Shown here: one piece after another, positions 9,603 to 15,067 of the stretch | Numbering within the stretch: the stretch's first letter is position 1 | Layout: every line of letters starts with the position of its first letter | From: an uncultured Eubacteriales bacterium | GTDB taxonomy: Bacteria > Bacillota > Clostridia > Christensenellales > Borkfalkiaceae | Length of the DNA: 15,067 bases | Direction: 5' to 3' | Assembly (NCBI GenBank): GCA_902797515.1 | Contig: CADBSX010000034.1 | Span: 1-15,067, forward strand | The notes under the pieces: model-generated | What the model saw: the letters and a program-made list of their open reading frames with translations, nothing else | Databases searched by the model: none | Told to the model about the DNA's origin: nothing | Made by a program: the position numbers and the translations under genes

Positions 9603-9887
9603 TTATTCTATTATCGCTATAATATCCGACTGACGGACGATCGTCACTTCTTCGCCGTTTACTTTTATCTTCGTTCCCGCGTCGGTCGGGAAGAGAACCG
9701 TGTCGCCGGTCTTTACCTGCATCACTATTTCTTTACCGTAAAGATTTCCGCCTATACCGACGGAAACTACGGTCGCGGTAGAATATTTGTCCGCGGACGC
9801 CGACGGAAGGATAAATCCGCCTTTCGTCGTTTCGTTTTTTTCTTTTACGTCGACAACTACGTTGTCGAATAACGGTTTGATGTTCAT
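9603..9887 (-). CDS. groES: Co-chaperonin GroES (Hsp10)
   Basis: Ten-kDa co-chaperonin that caps the GroEL ring, 94 residues, the normal length. It begins MNIKPLFDNVVV and contains the mobile-loop segment (ETTKGGFILP) and GDTVLFPTDAGTKIKV, ending with an IIAIIE tail. I place the start at 9887 rather than the in-frame ATG at 9908, because GGAGG on the minus strand at 9895-9899 lies 7 bases upstream of 9887 and would be inside the longer protein. First gene of the operon, 25 bases downstream of the CIRCE element. Confidence 0.96.
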   Translation of the reverse strand: MNIKPLFDNVVVDVKEKNETTKGGFILPSASADKYSTATVVSVGIGGNLYGKEIVMQVKTGDTVLFPTDAGTKIKVNGEEVTIVRQSDIIAIIE

Positions 9888-9911
9888 TTTTTTGCCTCCG
9901 ATTTTCATTTT

Positions 9912-9938
9912 TTAGCACTCTCAACTTTCGAGTGCTAA
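9912..9938. promoter_or_regulatory. CIRCE operator for HrcA, controlling groES-groEL
   Basis: A perfect inverted repeat TTAGCACTC - 9 bases - GAGTGCTAA occupies 9912-9920 and 9930-9938, identical to the CIRCE consensus. It sits at the expected transcription start of the leftward groESL promoter, where the heat-shock repressor HrcA binds in Firmicutes. The hrcA gene itself is not in the window. Confidence 0.97.
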
Positions 9939-9942
9939 TTAT

Positions 9943-9970
9943 ATTATAGCCTTAAACGAAAATTTGTCAA
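9943..9970 (-). promoter_or_regulatory. Sigma-A promoter of groES-groEL
   Basis: Reading leftward, the -35 box TTGACA is at 9970-9965 and the -10 box TATAAT at 9948-9943, with a 16-base spacer. Both boxes match consensus. The start is predicted near 9936, inside the CIRCE element, so HrcA would block transcription initiation. Confidence 0.9.
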
Positions 9971-10050
9971 TGGATTTTTCGTGTTTTTTCAAAAATTTTT
10001 TTATTTTGAAATCGACAAAATTCAGTTTGAGTTAAATTGAGCCAAAATCA

Positions 10051-10079
10051 TTGCAAAAACCGACGTTATGTGATAAAAT
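10051..10079 (+). promoter_or_regulatory. Likely sigma-A promoter of the dCMP deaminase operon
   Basis: TTGCAA (10051-10056) and TAAAAT (10074-10079) are separated by 17 bases, and a TG one base before the -10 box gives an extended -10. The predicted start is about 25 bases before the ATG. The region between this and the groESL promoter (9971-10050) is AT-rich and holds nothing else that I recognise. Confidence 0.6.
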
Positions 10080-10111
10080 AATAATATGATTTTACGCGAG
10101 GTTATATTGAT

Positions 10112-10564
10112 ATGATCGACAGGTGGGACAAAAGGTTTCTCGAACTTGCGGATCTGGTCGCGACTTGGTCGAGTTGCTATCAGGAAAACCGTCAGATAGG
10201 CGCGGTGATAGTCAAAGACAAGAGGATAATGACTACGGGATACAACGGCGCGCCGAGCGGGATAGAGAGTTGCAAGAGCAAGGGAAAGTGCATAAGGCGC
10301 GAACTGAATATTCCGAGCGGAACTCAACTCGAAAAATGCTATGCCGTTCACGCGGAAGAAAACGCGATAGCGCAGGCGGCTAAACTCGGCGTATCCGTCG
10401 ATGGCGGAACGTTGTATTGCACTCACCAGCCGTGCGTCGTATGCACGAGGATCATAATAAATTCGGGAATAAAGCGCATAGTATATAAAAAAGGATATCC
10501 GAGCGATTTTTCTCTTGAACTTCTGAAAGAGGCGAAAGTGGAAATAGAGCGCGCGGAGGAATAA
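10112..10564 (+). CDS. dCMP deaminase (ComEB-like cytidine/deoxycytidylate deaminase)
   Basis: Zinc-dependent deaminase, 150 residues, predicted to convert dCMP to dUMP, feeding thymidylate synthesis. The zinc and catalytic motif is HAEENAI (His80, Glu82), with the second zinc pair in PCVVC (Cys108, Cys111). GYNGAPSG (43-50) is typical of the dCMP branch and binds the nucleotide. Additional cysteines at 54 and 60 may form part of the extra metal site seen in some family members. SD GCGAGG at 10096-10101. In Bacillus the homologue is called ComEB and sits in the comE operon, but there are no competence genes here, so the housekeeping role is the safer call. It heads a three-gene run with the DUF1292 and cyclophilin genes. 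Confidence 0.92.
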   Translation: MIDRWDKRFLELADLVATWSSCYQENRQIGAVIVKDKRIMTTGYNGAPSGIESCKSKGKCIRRELNIPSGTQLEKCYAVHAEENAIAQAAKLGVSVDGGTLYCTHQPCVVCTRIIINSGIKRIVYKKGYPSDFSLELLKEAKVEIERAEE

Positions 10565-10574
10565 AGGAGACGAA

Positions 10575-10850
10575 ATGTCGGAAAATTCAGGCAATATTAT
10601 GACCGTTATCGACGAGGACGGAACGGAAAGAGATATGGAAATACTCTTTACCTATCACTCGGAAGAATACGGTAAAGATTACGTCGTGTTTTTTACTGAC
10701 GACAAAGAGGAAGATATTTCCGCGGCGGTCTATACGGAAAAAGACGACAACGGCGGAGAACTCTCGGAGATAGAGAGCGACGAAGAGTGGGCGATGCTCG
10801 ATAAAGTTCTGGAAGAATACCTTGAAGGAGAAGACGAAGATGAACAATGA
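10575..10850 (+). CDS. DUF1292 (UPF0473/YrzB-like) family protein
   Basis: Small very acidic protein of 91 residues, with no membrane segment. The pattern ITVIDEDGTERDMEILFTYHSEEYGKDYVVF-like start, then VY and a C-terminal EEWAMLDKVLEEYL helix, fits the DUF1292 family found across Firmicutes (YrzB in B. subtilis). Its function is not known. In many Firmicutes it is next to yrrK (Holliday junction resolvase) and alaS, but those are not seen here. SD AAAGGAG at 10563-10569 overlaps the stop of the preceding deaminase gene. The stop overlaps the start of the cyclophilin gene by 11 bases. Confidence 0.82.
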   Translation: MSENSGNIMTVIDEDGTERDMEILFTYHSEEYGKDYVVFFTDDKEEDISAAVYTEKDDNGGELSEIESDEEWAMLDKVLEEYLEGEDEDEQ

Positions 10851-11361
10851 TCCGATAGTTACTTTTGAAATGAAAAACGGCGGGAAGTTTTCGGTGGAAT
10901 TGTATCCCGAAGTCGCGCCGAACACCGTAAACAATTTTCTTTATCTCGTAAACAAGGGCTTTTACGACGGACTTACTTTTCACAGAGTTATTTCTGGATT
11001 TATGATTCAGGGCGGCGATCCTAAGGGAAACGGAACTGGAGGACCGGGATATTCCATACGCGGCGAATTTTCAAAAAACGGCTTTAAAAACGATCTCAAA
11101 CATAAAAGGGGCGTTATTTCGATGGCGAGATCGATGATGCCTAACAGCGCGGGCTCGCAGTTTTTCATAATGCACGCCGACGCGCCGCATCTCGACGGCA
11201 GTTACGCCGCTTTCGGCGCGGTGATAGACGGCATGGACGTTATAGACGAGATCGCGGAAACGAGCGTGGATTATAACGACAGACCATACGAGGATCAGGT
11301 AATAAAAAAAGTAACCGCGGACACGTGCGGCATTATATACGACGAGCCCGAAAAATACTGA
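10840..11361 (+). CDS. Peptidyl-prolyl cis-trans isomerase, cyclophilin type
   Basis: Cyclophilin-type proline isomerase that helps protein folding, 173 residues, with no signal peptide, so cytoplasmic. Active-site features are FHRV (Arg49), GFMIQGGDP (53-61), the SQFFI segment and LDGSYAAFG, all conserved in the family. An in-frame TTG at 10822 would add six residues, but AAGGAG at 10825-10830 is a good SD 9 bases before the ATG at 10840, so the shorter form is preferred. The start lies within the end of the DUF1292 gene (11-base overlap), pointing to coupled translation. No terminator is seen in the 54 bases after the stop. Confidence 0.93.
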   Translation: MNNDPIVTFEMKNGGKFSVELYPEVAPNTVNNFLYLVNKGFYDGLTFHRVISGFMIQGGDPKGNGTGGPGYSIRGEFSKNGFKNDLKHKRGVISMARSMMPNSAGSQFFIMHADAPHLDGSYAAFGAVIDGMDVIDEIAETSVDYNDRPYEDQVIKKVTADTCGIIYDEPEKY

Positions 11362-11391
11362 TTGTATTCATTTCTTTCCTCGTCATATAAT
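11362..11391 (+). promoter_or_regulatory. Possible promoter of the dipeptidase-purB pair
   Basis: A perfect -10 box TATAAT (11386-11391) is preceded 18 bases earlier by TTGTAT (11362-11367), a weak -35 match that begins right after the cyclophilin stop. It would give a short leader ending in AGGA and the dipeptidase ATG. Read-through from the upstream operon is also possible. Confidence 0.4.
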
Positions 11392-11415
11392 ATATTGTTA
11401 TAGGACGGCATTGAA

Positions 11416-12219
11416 ATGAAACTCTTTGATCTTCATAACGATTTTTTGACGGTCGGTTTAAAAGAAATACCGAAAGAATACGGAAAAGACGTTGAAGTCG
11501 TCGGCGCGCTTTTTAAAGGCGACAGAAGTTTTTCTGAAATTCTGTCGCTTGCCGAAAAATATCCGATAGTTGCGTTCGAGGACGCGGGATACGACGATTT
11601 TTCGGTCGAGAAGATAGAGAAATTCCGTCCCGTTTACGTAGGTCTTACTTGGAACGTCGAAAACAGATACGGATACGGCTGCAATTATCCGTACGGACTT
11701 AAAAGCGACGGTTTCGGTCTTATAAAGGACCTTAACGCGGCGAACATCGCGGTCGATACGGCGCATCTGTCGAAGGGCGGTTTTATAGACGTTATAGAAA
11801 ACGCGGATTCCGTGATAAATTCGCACACCTGTTTTTGCGGCGCGTACAGCCATAAGAGAAATATCGAGGATTGGCAGATAAAACTTATTTCCGAAAAGGG
11901 CGGCATAGTCGGGATGACGTTATGCGGATATTTTACGACAAGCGGAAAAACTTGTAAAATCGAAGATATAATCTGTCAAATTGATTATTTTTCACAAAAA
12001 TTCGGCGTTGAAAATCTCGCCGTCGGCACTGATTTTTACGGAACTGATTTTCTGCCGTGCGAAAACGGCGATTATTCTTTTTTCGATACTCTTAAAGCAA
12101 ATCTTATGATAAAAGGATATAAAGAAGAGGACGTAGAAAAGATTTTTTACGGGAATATAAATAAATTTTTGGAGCGAAAGAAATGGAAATGCAGGAAGCG
12201 ACTTACAACAATCCCTTGA
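11416..12219 (+). CDS. M19-type membrane dipeptidase homologue, compact form
   Basis: Zinc dipeptidase of the amidohydrolase-fold M19 (renal dipeptidase) family, predicted to cleave dipeptides. Metal-site residues can be matched: His7 and Asp9 in DLHND, Glu55 in VAFEDAG, His117 in DTAHLS, His137 in INSHT and Asp206 in GTDFYG; the HKRN segment after His137 is also typical. At 267 residues it is clearly shorter than the usual 310-400, with loops missing in the N-terminal half, but all metal ligands appear present. No signal peptide. The last 12 codons are also read in the purB frame, and the tail past NKFLER looks unlike the family. SD AGGA at 11402-11405. Physiological substrate is unknown. 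Confidence 0.83.
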   Translation: MKLFDLHNDFLTVGLKEIPKEYGKDVEVVGALFKGDRSFSEILSLAEKYPIVAFEDAGYDDFSVEKIEKFRPVYVGLTWNVENRYGYGCNYPYGLKSDGFGLIKDLNAANIAVDTAHLSKGGFIDVIENADSVINSHTCFCGAYSHKRNIEDWQIKLISEKGGIVGMTLCGYFTTSGKTCKIEDIICQIDYFSQKFGVENLAVGTDFYGTDFLPCENGDYSFFDTLKANLMIKGYKEEDVEKIFYGNINKFLERKKWKCRKRLTTIP

Positions 12220-13622
12220 CGAGCAGATACGCGAGCAAGGAAATGATTTCTAATTTTTCCGACGAAAAGAGATTTAAACTCTGGCGGAAATTGTGGATAT
12301 CGCTTGCGGAAAGCGAAAAGGAACTCGGTCTCAATATTTCCGACGAACAGATAGAGGAGTTGAAAGCGAACGCCGAAAATCTGAATTTAGACGTCGCGAA
12401 AGATTACGAGAAGAAACTCCGCCACGACGTTATGGCGCAGGTTTACGCTTACGGCGAGCAATGCCCGAAGGCGATGCCTATCATCCACCTCGGCGCGACG
12501 AGTTGTTTCGTCACTTGCAATTCCGAGATAATTATCCTCGATAACGGGCTCGATATAATAAAAAAGAAACTTGTCAACGTAATAGAAAAACTTAAAAAAT
12601 TTGCGATAAAATATAAAGATTTACCAACTTTAGGATTTACGCATCTTCAACCGGCGCAACTTACGACCGTAGGTAAAAGAGCGACGCTTTGGCTTATGGA
12701 TCTCGTTATGGATTACGAGTCGCTGTGCAATATCAAAAGCAGAGTCCGCCTGCGCGGAGTAAAAGGAACGACGGGAACGCAGGCGAGTTTTATGGATCTT
12801 TTCGACGGCGACGAAGAAAAGGTAAAAGAACTCGAAAGAAAAGTCGTCGGCAAAATGGGATACGAAAAGTTTTATCCTGTGACCGGACAAACCTATCCGA
12901 GAAAATTCGATTACGACGTCTTGTGCGTGCTTTCGCAGATCGCGCAGAGTTGCTATAAATTCTCAAACGATATAAGGATATTGCAGAATATGAAAGAGAT
13001 CGAAGAGCCTTTCGAGAAGAGCCAGATAGGAAGTTCCGCCATGGCGTATAAGAGAAATCCTATGCGTTCGGAAAGGATGAGCTCGCTCGCGAGGTATATG
13101 ATCACTTTACCTTTGAATTCCGCGATAACTTCTTCCACGCAGTGGTTTGAAAGAACGCTTGACGATTCCGCAAACAGGCGCATAGTCAATTCGCAGGCGT
13201 TTATGACCGTTGACGCGATACTGAATATATATATGAACGTAGTCGAAAATATGGTCGTTTACGAAAAAGTGATAGAAAAGCACGTTAAATCGGAACTTCC
13301 GTTCATGGCGACCGAAAATATTATGATGGAATGCGTTAAGGCGGGCGGAAACCGTCAGGAATTACACGAGAGAATAAGAGTTTTGTCGATGGAGGCGGGG
13401 AGAAACGTAAAGGAACTCGGAAAAGACAACAATTTGCTCGAACTTATAGAGAAAGACGAAGCCTTCGCCGCCGTAAAAGACAGACTCGGAGAAATAGTCG
13501 ATGCGAAGAAATTCACGGGCAGAGCGCCGAGTCAGGTCGTAGAGTTCATCGAAGAGTACGTCGAGCCGATTTTAAGGGAAAATTCGGAAATTTTAGGAGA
13601 AGTTGGCACTGTAACCGTTTGA
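12183..13622 (+). CDS. purB: Adenylosuccinate lyase
   Basis: Enzyme of purine synthesis that cleaves SAICAR to AICAR and adenylosuccinate to AMP, releasing fumarate; acts as a homotetramer in the cytoplasm. The 479-residue protein resembles the animal ADSL type more than the about 430-residue Bacillus type: LRHDVMAQ (79-86, His81), IHLGATSC (101-108), LGFTHLQPAQLTTVGKR (150-166, His154), GVKGTTGTQASF (192-203), QWFERTLDDSANRR and the flexible signature loop GSSAMAYKRNP (283-293). The usual Pro after Met in that loop is Ala288. The start at 12183 has SD GGAG at 12171-12174; another ATG lies two codons later. It overlaps the dipeptidase end by 37 bases. The stop codon sits within a CIRCE-like repeat. 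Confidence 0.96.
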   Translation: MEMQEATYNNPLTSRYASKEMISNFSDEKRFKLWRKLWISLAESEKELGLNISDEQIEELKANAENLNLDVAKDYEKKLRHDVMAQVYAYGEQCPKAMPIIHLGATSCFVTCNSEIIILDNGLDIIKKKLVNVIEKLKKFAIKYKDLPTLGFTHLQPAQLTTVGKRATLWLMDLVMDYESLCNIKSRVRLRGVKGTTGTQASFMDLFDGDEEKVKELERKVVGKMGYEKFYPVTGQTYPRKFDYDVLCVLSQIAQSCYKFSNDIRILQNMKEIEEPFEKSQIGSSAMAYKRNPMRSERMSSLARYMITLPLNSAITSSTQWFERTLDDSANRRIVNSQAFMTVDAILNIYMNVVENMVVYEKVIEKHVKSELPFMATENIMMECVKAGGNRQELHERIRVLSMEAGRNVKELGKDNNLLELIEKDEAFAAVKDRLGEIVDAKKFTGRAPSQVVEFIEEYVEPILRENSEILGEVGTVTV

Positions 13623-13629
13623 GTGCTAA
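13603..13629. promoter_or_regulatory. CIRCE-like element before the 58-codon gene (or purB terminator)
   Basis: TTGGCACTG (13603-13611) - 9 bases - GAGTGCTAA (13621-13629) matches CIRCE at 16 of 18 arm positions, with a perfect right arm and the exact spacer. The left arm is in the last purB codons and the right arm includes its TGA stop. The -35 box of the next gene begins 8 bases later. The arms can also fold as an 8-bp hairpin, with one G-T pair, followed by six Ts (13630-13635), so a purB terminator role is an alternative or additional reading. Confidence 0.55.
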
Positions 13630-13636
13630 TTTTTTC

Positions 13637-13665
13637 TTGACAAAAGTCTTATAATATGATATTAT
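13637..13665 (+). promoter_or_regulatory. Sigma-A-type promoter of the 58-codon gene
   Basis: TTGACA (13637-13642) is a perfect -35 box, followed after 17 bases by TATTAT (13660-13665). The predicted start near 13672 is just before SD AAGGAGG. A second, perfect TATAAT is at 13650-13655, but its -35 position (TAATTT) is poor; if it were used, the CIRCE-like right arm would overlap the -35 region. Confidence 0.7.
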
Positions 13666-13690
13666 ATAACCGAAAAGGAGGTTTTCGGCT

Positions 13691-13867
13691 ATGCAGTATA
13701 AAGTTTATTGTCTTTTGAAAAGGGAAAAGGACGACAGGATAGTGCGTGTAAAGGTTTTTGCCGATTGTATTTCCGACGCTCTCGCGAAGGCGAAAGAAAT
13801 GTTTATGAAAAAACTCAATAAACAGAAGTTCAACATTTTTATGTATGAAACTGCGGAAAACGCGTAA
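13691..13867 (+). CDS. Unrecognised 58-residue protein
   Basis: Small basic protein that I do not recognise. It begins MQYKVYCLLKREKDD and ends FMYETAENA. The pattern suggests a beta-beta-alpha-beta arrangement: a short strand (YKVYCLL), a turn with charged residues, a second strand (RIVRVKVFAD), a Lys/Ala-rich helix (SDALAKAKEMFMKKL) and a last strand (KFNIFMYE). Two cysteines (7 and 26), no signal peptide or membrane segment. It is real by context: a consensus promoter, SD AAGGAGG at 13675-13681 nine bases before ATG, and a strong terminator 14 bases after the stop, so it is transcribed alone. Codon use matches neighbours. The CIRCE-like element just upstream suggests heat-shock control by HrcA. 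No function is proposed. Confidence 0.8.
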   Translation: MQYKVYCLLKREKDDRIVRVKVFADCISDALAKAKEMFMKKLNKQKFNIFMYETAENA

Positions 13868-13881
13868 AAAAACAAAATTTC

Positions 13882-13912
13882 AGCCGTTTGCGAAAAAGCA
13901 AACGGCTTTTTG
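13882..13912 (+). terminator. Rho-independent terminator after the 58-codon gene
   Basis: A perfect 10-bp stem of AGCCGTTTGC (13882-13891) and GCAAACGGCT (13898-13907) encloses loop GAAAAA and is followed by TTTTG. Confidence 0.92.
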
Positions 13913-13940
13913 TATAATTACTTTCCGATAAAACATATTA
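13911..13940 (+). promoter_or_regulatory. Candidate forespore (sigma-G/sigma-F type) promoter of spoVAC
   Basis: TGTATA (13911-13916) and CATATTA (13934-13940) resemble the -35 and -10 boxes of sigma-G/F promoters, separated by 17 bases, slightly longer than usual. spoVA genes are sigma-G dependent in Bacillus, which fits. No sigma-A promoter is evident between the previous terminator and spoVAC. Confidence 0.4.
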
Positions 13941-14024
13941 TTCGTATGAAAAGCCACGAAATATGGAAAACGGTCGGCGACAGGGAGGACTGTATAATGA
14001 AAATGCCGAAAGAGAGGATAAAAT

Positions 14025-14483
14025 ATGGAAAAGAAAGGTAATTTAAACGCTAATTATCTCGCTTACGTCGCTAAAATTGCGCCTAAAACAAACGAGAAAA
14101 AGACGCTTTTTCACGCGTTCTGGGTTGGCGGTACGATTTGTCTTATAGGGCAGTTCATAAGATATTTTCTCGAATTTACCTTCGGTATGTACGGCGACGA
14201 ACTTGCCGGCACGACGTCCGTTATCCTTATATTTATAGGATCGTTTCTCACGGGACTCGGCGTTTACGACAGGATAGGGAAATTTGCCGGAGGCGGTTCT
14301 ATCGTTCCTATCACGGGATTCGCAAATTCCGTCGTGTCCCCCGCGATAGAATTCAAATCGGAAGGTTTTATCTACGGTTTGGCGGCTAAAATGTTCGTGA
14401 TTGCCGGACCTATAATCGTGTTCGGCGTCGTCGGCAGCGTTTCCGTAGGGCTTGTTTATTATATTATCGGTCTTTTTACGTAA
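14025..14483 (+). CDS. spoVAC: Stage V sporulation protein AC (SpoVAC)
   Basis: Integral membrane protein of the SpoVA channel, which moves dipicolinic acid into the forespore and out during germination; SpoVAC acts in the spore inner membrane and has been described as a mechanosensitive channel in B. subtilis. The 152 residues match the family length (150 in B. subtilis) and key stretches: LVGG-like WVGGTICLIGQ (37-47), GVYDRIGKFAGGGS, VPITGFANSVVSPAIEFKSEG. Several hydrophobic segments cover most of the protein after a polar N-terminus of about 30 residues. SD AGAGAGGA at 14011-14018. SpoVAD and SpoVAE, which normally follow, are absent; a convergent AraC-type gene comes next. A 14-codon ORF with a good SD (13997-14041) overlaps the start. 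Confidence 0.93.
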   Translation: MEKKGNLNANYLAYVAKIAPKTNEKKTLFHAFWVGGTICLIGQFIRYFLEFTFGMYGDELAGTTSVILIFIGSFLTGLGVYDRIGKFAGGGSIVPITGFANSVVSPAIEFKSEGFIYGLAAKMFVIAGPIIVFGVVGSVSVGLVYYIIGLFT

Positions 14484-14510
14484 GCCGTAAAAACTATTAA
14501 AAACACATAT

Positions 14511-15067
14511 TTATTCAGTGATTTTGCGATAACGCACGGGATTTAATCCCGTGCTTTTTTTAAAGACTTTCGAGAAATAATTCGGCGTATCGAATGAAAG
14601 TTCTTCCGAAATTTCCCGTATCGTCATACGGTTTTCGCGTATAAGTTTCTTCGCTTTTTCGATCTTTAATTTTTCGTAATAGCGCATTATCGTATCGCCC
14701 GTGCCTTTTTTGAAAACTCTGAAAAGATAAGAGCGATTATATGAAAGTTCTTTGCATAAGGTATCTACGGTGATCCTTCCGTTTACGTTTTCCGCGAGTA
14801 TCTTTTTTATATCGTGTATCAATTGTTTTTCGCAGTCCTTTTCCCTCAAAAAAATTTTATCCGCGTTTTCAGTTCCGGTCTTCGAGCAGAGAAGTTTGAT
14901 AAGGAATATTTCGAGAAGGTTTTTTATCGTCTGTATCCCGCCGAGCGGAGGCTCTTTTGCGAGCGGCATTTTCTTCGTTTCGGGATCGGAAAACGGTATA
15001 TCGAACACTCTTTTCGACTCTTCGACTACGCCGTAAAGATAATTTACGAGAGCGGGATTTACGTCGC
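14511..15067 (-). CDS. AraC-family transcriptional regulator (N-terminal part outside window)
   Basis: The C-terminal DNA-binding domain of an AraC/XylS regulator is clear: a first helix-turn-helix (VDTLCKELSYNRSYLFRVFKK) and a second (TIREISEELSFDTPNYFSKVFKK) ending in TGLNPVRYRK. Before it, GGIQTIKNLLEIFLIKLL is the linker helix typical of members with an N-terminal cupin-type sensor. A GTG at 15008 could start a 165-residue protein, but the frame stays open to the window edge with family-like residues (VNPALVNYLYG), so the gene is cut by the edge. Such regulators usually control nearby sugar genes; the target is not visible. Its last codons contain the spoVAC terminator. Confidence 0.88.
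   Translation of the reverse strand, partial: DVNPALVNYLYGVVEESKRVFDIPFSDPETKKMPLAKEPPLGGIQTIKNLLEIFLIKLLCSKTGTENADKIFLREKDCEKQLIHDIKKILAENVNGRITVDTLCKELSYNRSYLFRVFKKGTGDTIMRYYEKLKIEKAKKLIRENRMTIREISEELSFDTPNYFSKVFKKSTGLNPVRYRKITE
14534..14561 (+). terminator. Rho-independent terminator of spoVAC inside the araC coding end
   Basis: GCACGGGAT (14534-14542) and ATCCCGTGC (14546-14554) form a perfect 9-bp stem with a 3-base loop, followed by seven Ts (14555-14561). On the minus strand the same bases encode the Gly-Leu-Asn-Pro-Val segment near the AraC C-terminus. Confidence 0.8.

Noticed and set aside
9888..9908. Upstream in-frame ATG for groES
   Set aside because: The GGAGG SD lies between this ATG and the one at 9887, and only the latter gives the normal 94-residue GroES.
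10822..10839. TTG start adding six residues to the cyclophilin
   Set aside because: The SD for the ATG at 10840 overlaps these codons, and the shorter protein begins like the family.
13650..13655. Perfect TATAAT as the -10 box of the 58-codon gene
   Set aside because: It is only 7 bases from the TTGACA box and has no good -35 of its own; TATTAT at 13660 has the right 17-base spacing. Not fully excluded.

Overview
The window looks like chromosomal DNA of an endospore-forming Clostridia-type Firmicute, probably an uncultured gut lineage. The support is a pro-sigma-K gene, a spoVAC gene, a YlxY-type sporulation deacetylase homologue next to an MlpA-type M16 protease, a CIRCE/HrcA-controlled groESL operon and strong Shine-Dalgarno (SD) sites. 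Base composition is moderate. Coding DNA strongly favours NCG codons (GCG, TCG, ACG, CCG) together with ATA for Ile and AGA/AGG for Arg, and this is uniform along the window, so I see no sign of a recently acquired island. There are no rRNA or tRNA genes, insertion sequences, prophage genes or CRISPR arrays, and no gene-free stretch longer than about 225 bases.

Layout. Positions 1-82 hold the tail of an unknown gene, followed by a hairpin. Positions 152-3646 form a tightly packed block: RNase J, a TrmR-type tRNA methyltransferase and a U32 (TrhP-type) protein. The last two are predicted to make 5-methoxyuridine at tRNA position 34. Positions 3741-5850 hold sigK and, 19 bases after it, a lone rhamnulokinase gene ending in a good terminator. 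Positions 5937-7907 hold the ylxY-mlpA pair. A 13-bp bidirectional terminator separates it from the leftward groES-groEL operon (7956-9887), which has a textbook promoter and a perfect CIRCE operator. Rightward again come dCMP deaminase, a DUF1292 protein and a cyclophilin (10112-11361), then a compact M19 dipeptidase and an animal-type adenylosuccinate lyase whose genes overlap (11416-13622). Next is a self-contained 58-codon gene with its own promoter, SD and terminator (13691-13867), then a solitary spoVAC (14025-14483). The window ends in the 3' part of a leftward AraC-family regulator.

The most interesting observation is a second CIRCE-like element at 13603-13629. It matches 16 of 18 arm bases with exactly the 9-base spacer, straddles the purB stop codon, and lies just before the promoter of the unrecognised 58-codon gene. 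This suggests that a small protein of unknown function belongs to the HrcA heat-shock regulon. The main competing explanation is that the hairpin is simply the purB transcription terminator, since six Ts follow it. Also notable are a candidate sigma-G-type promoter and a short leader ORF before spoVAC, and a spoVAC terminator that lies inside the convergent araC coding region.
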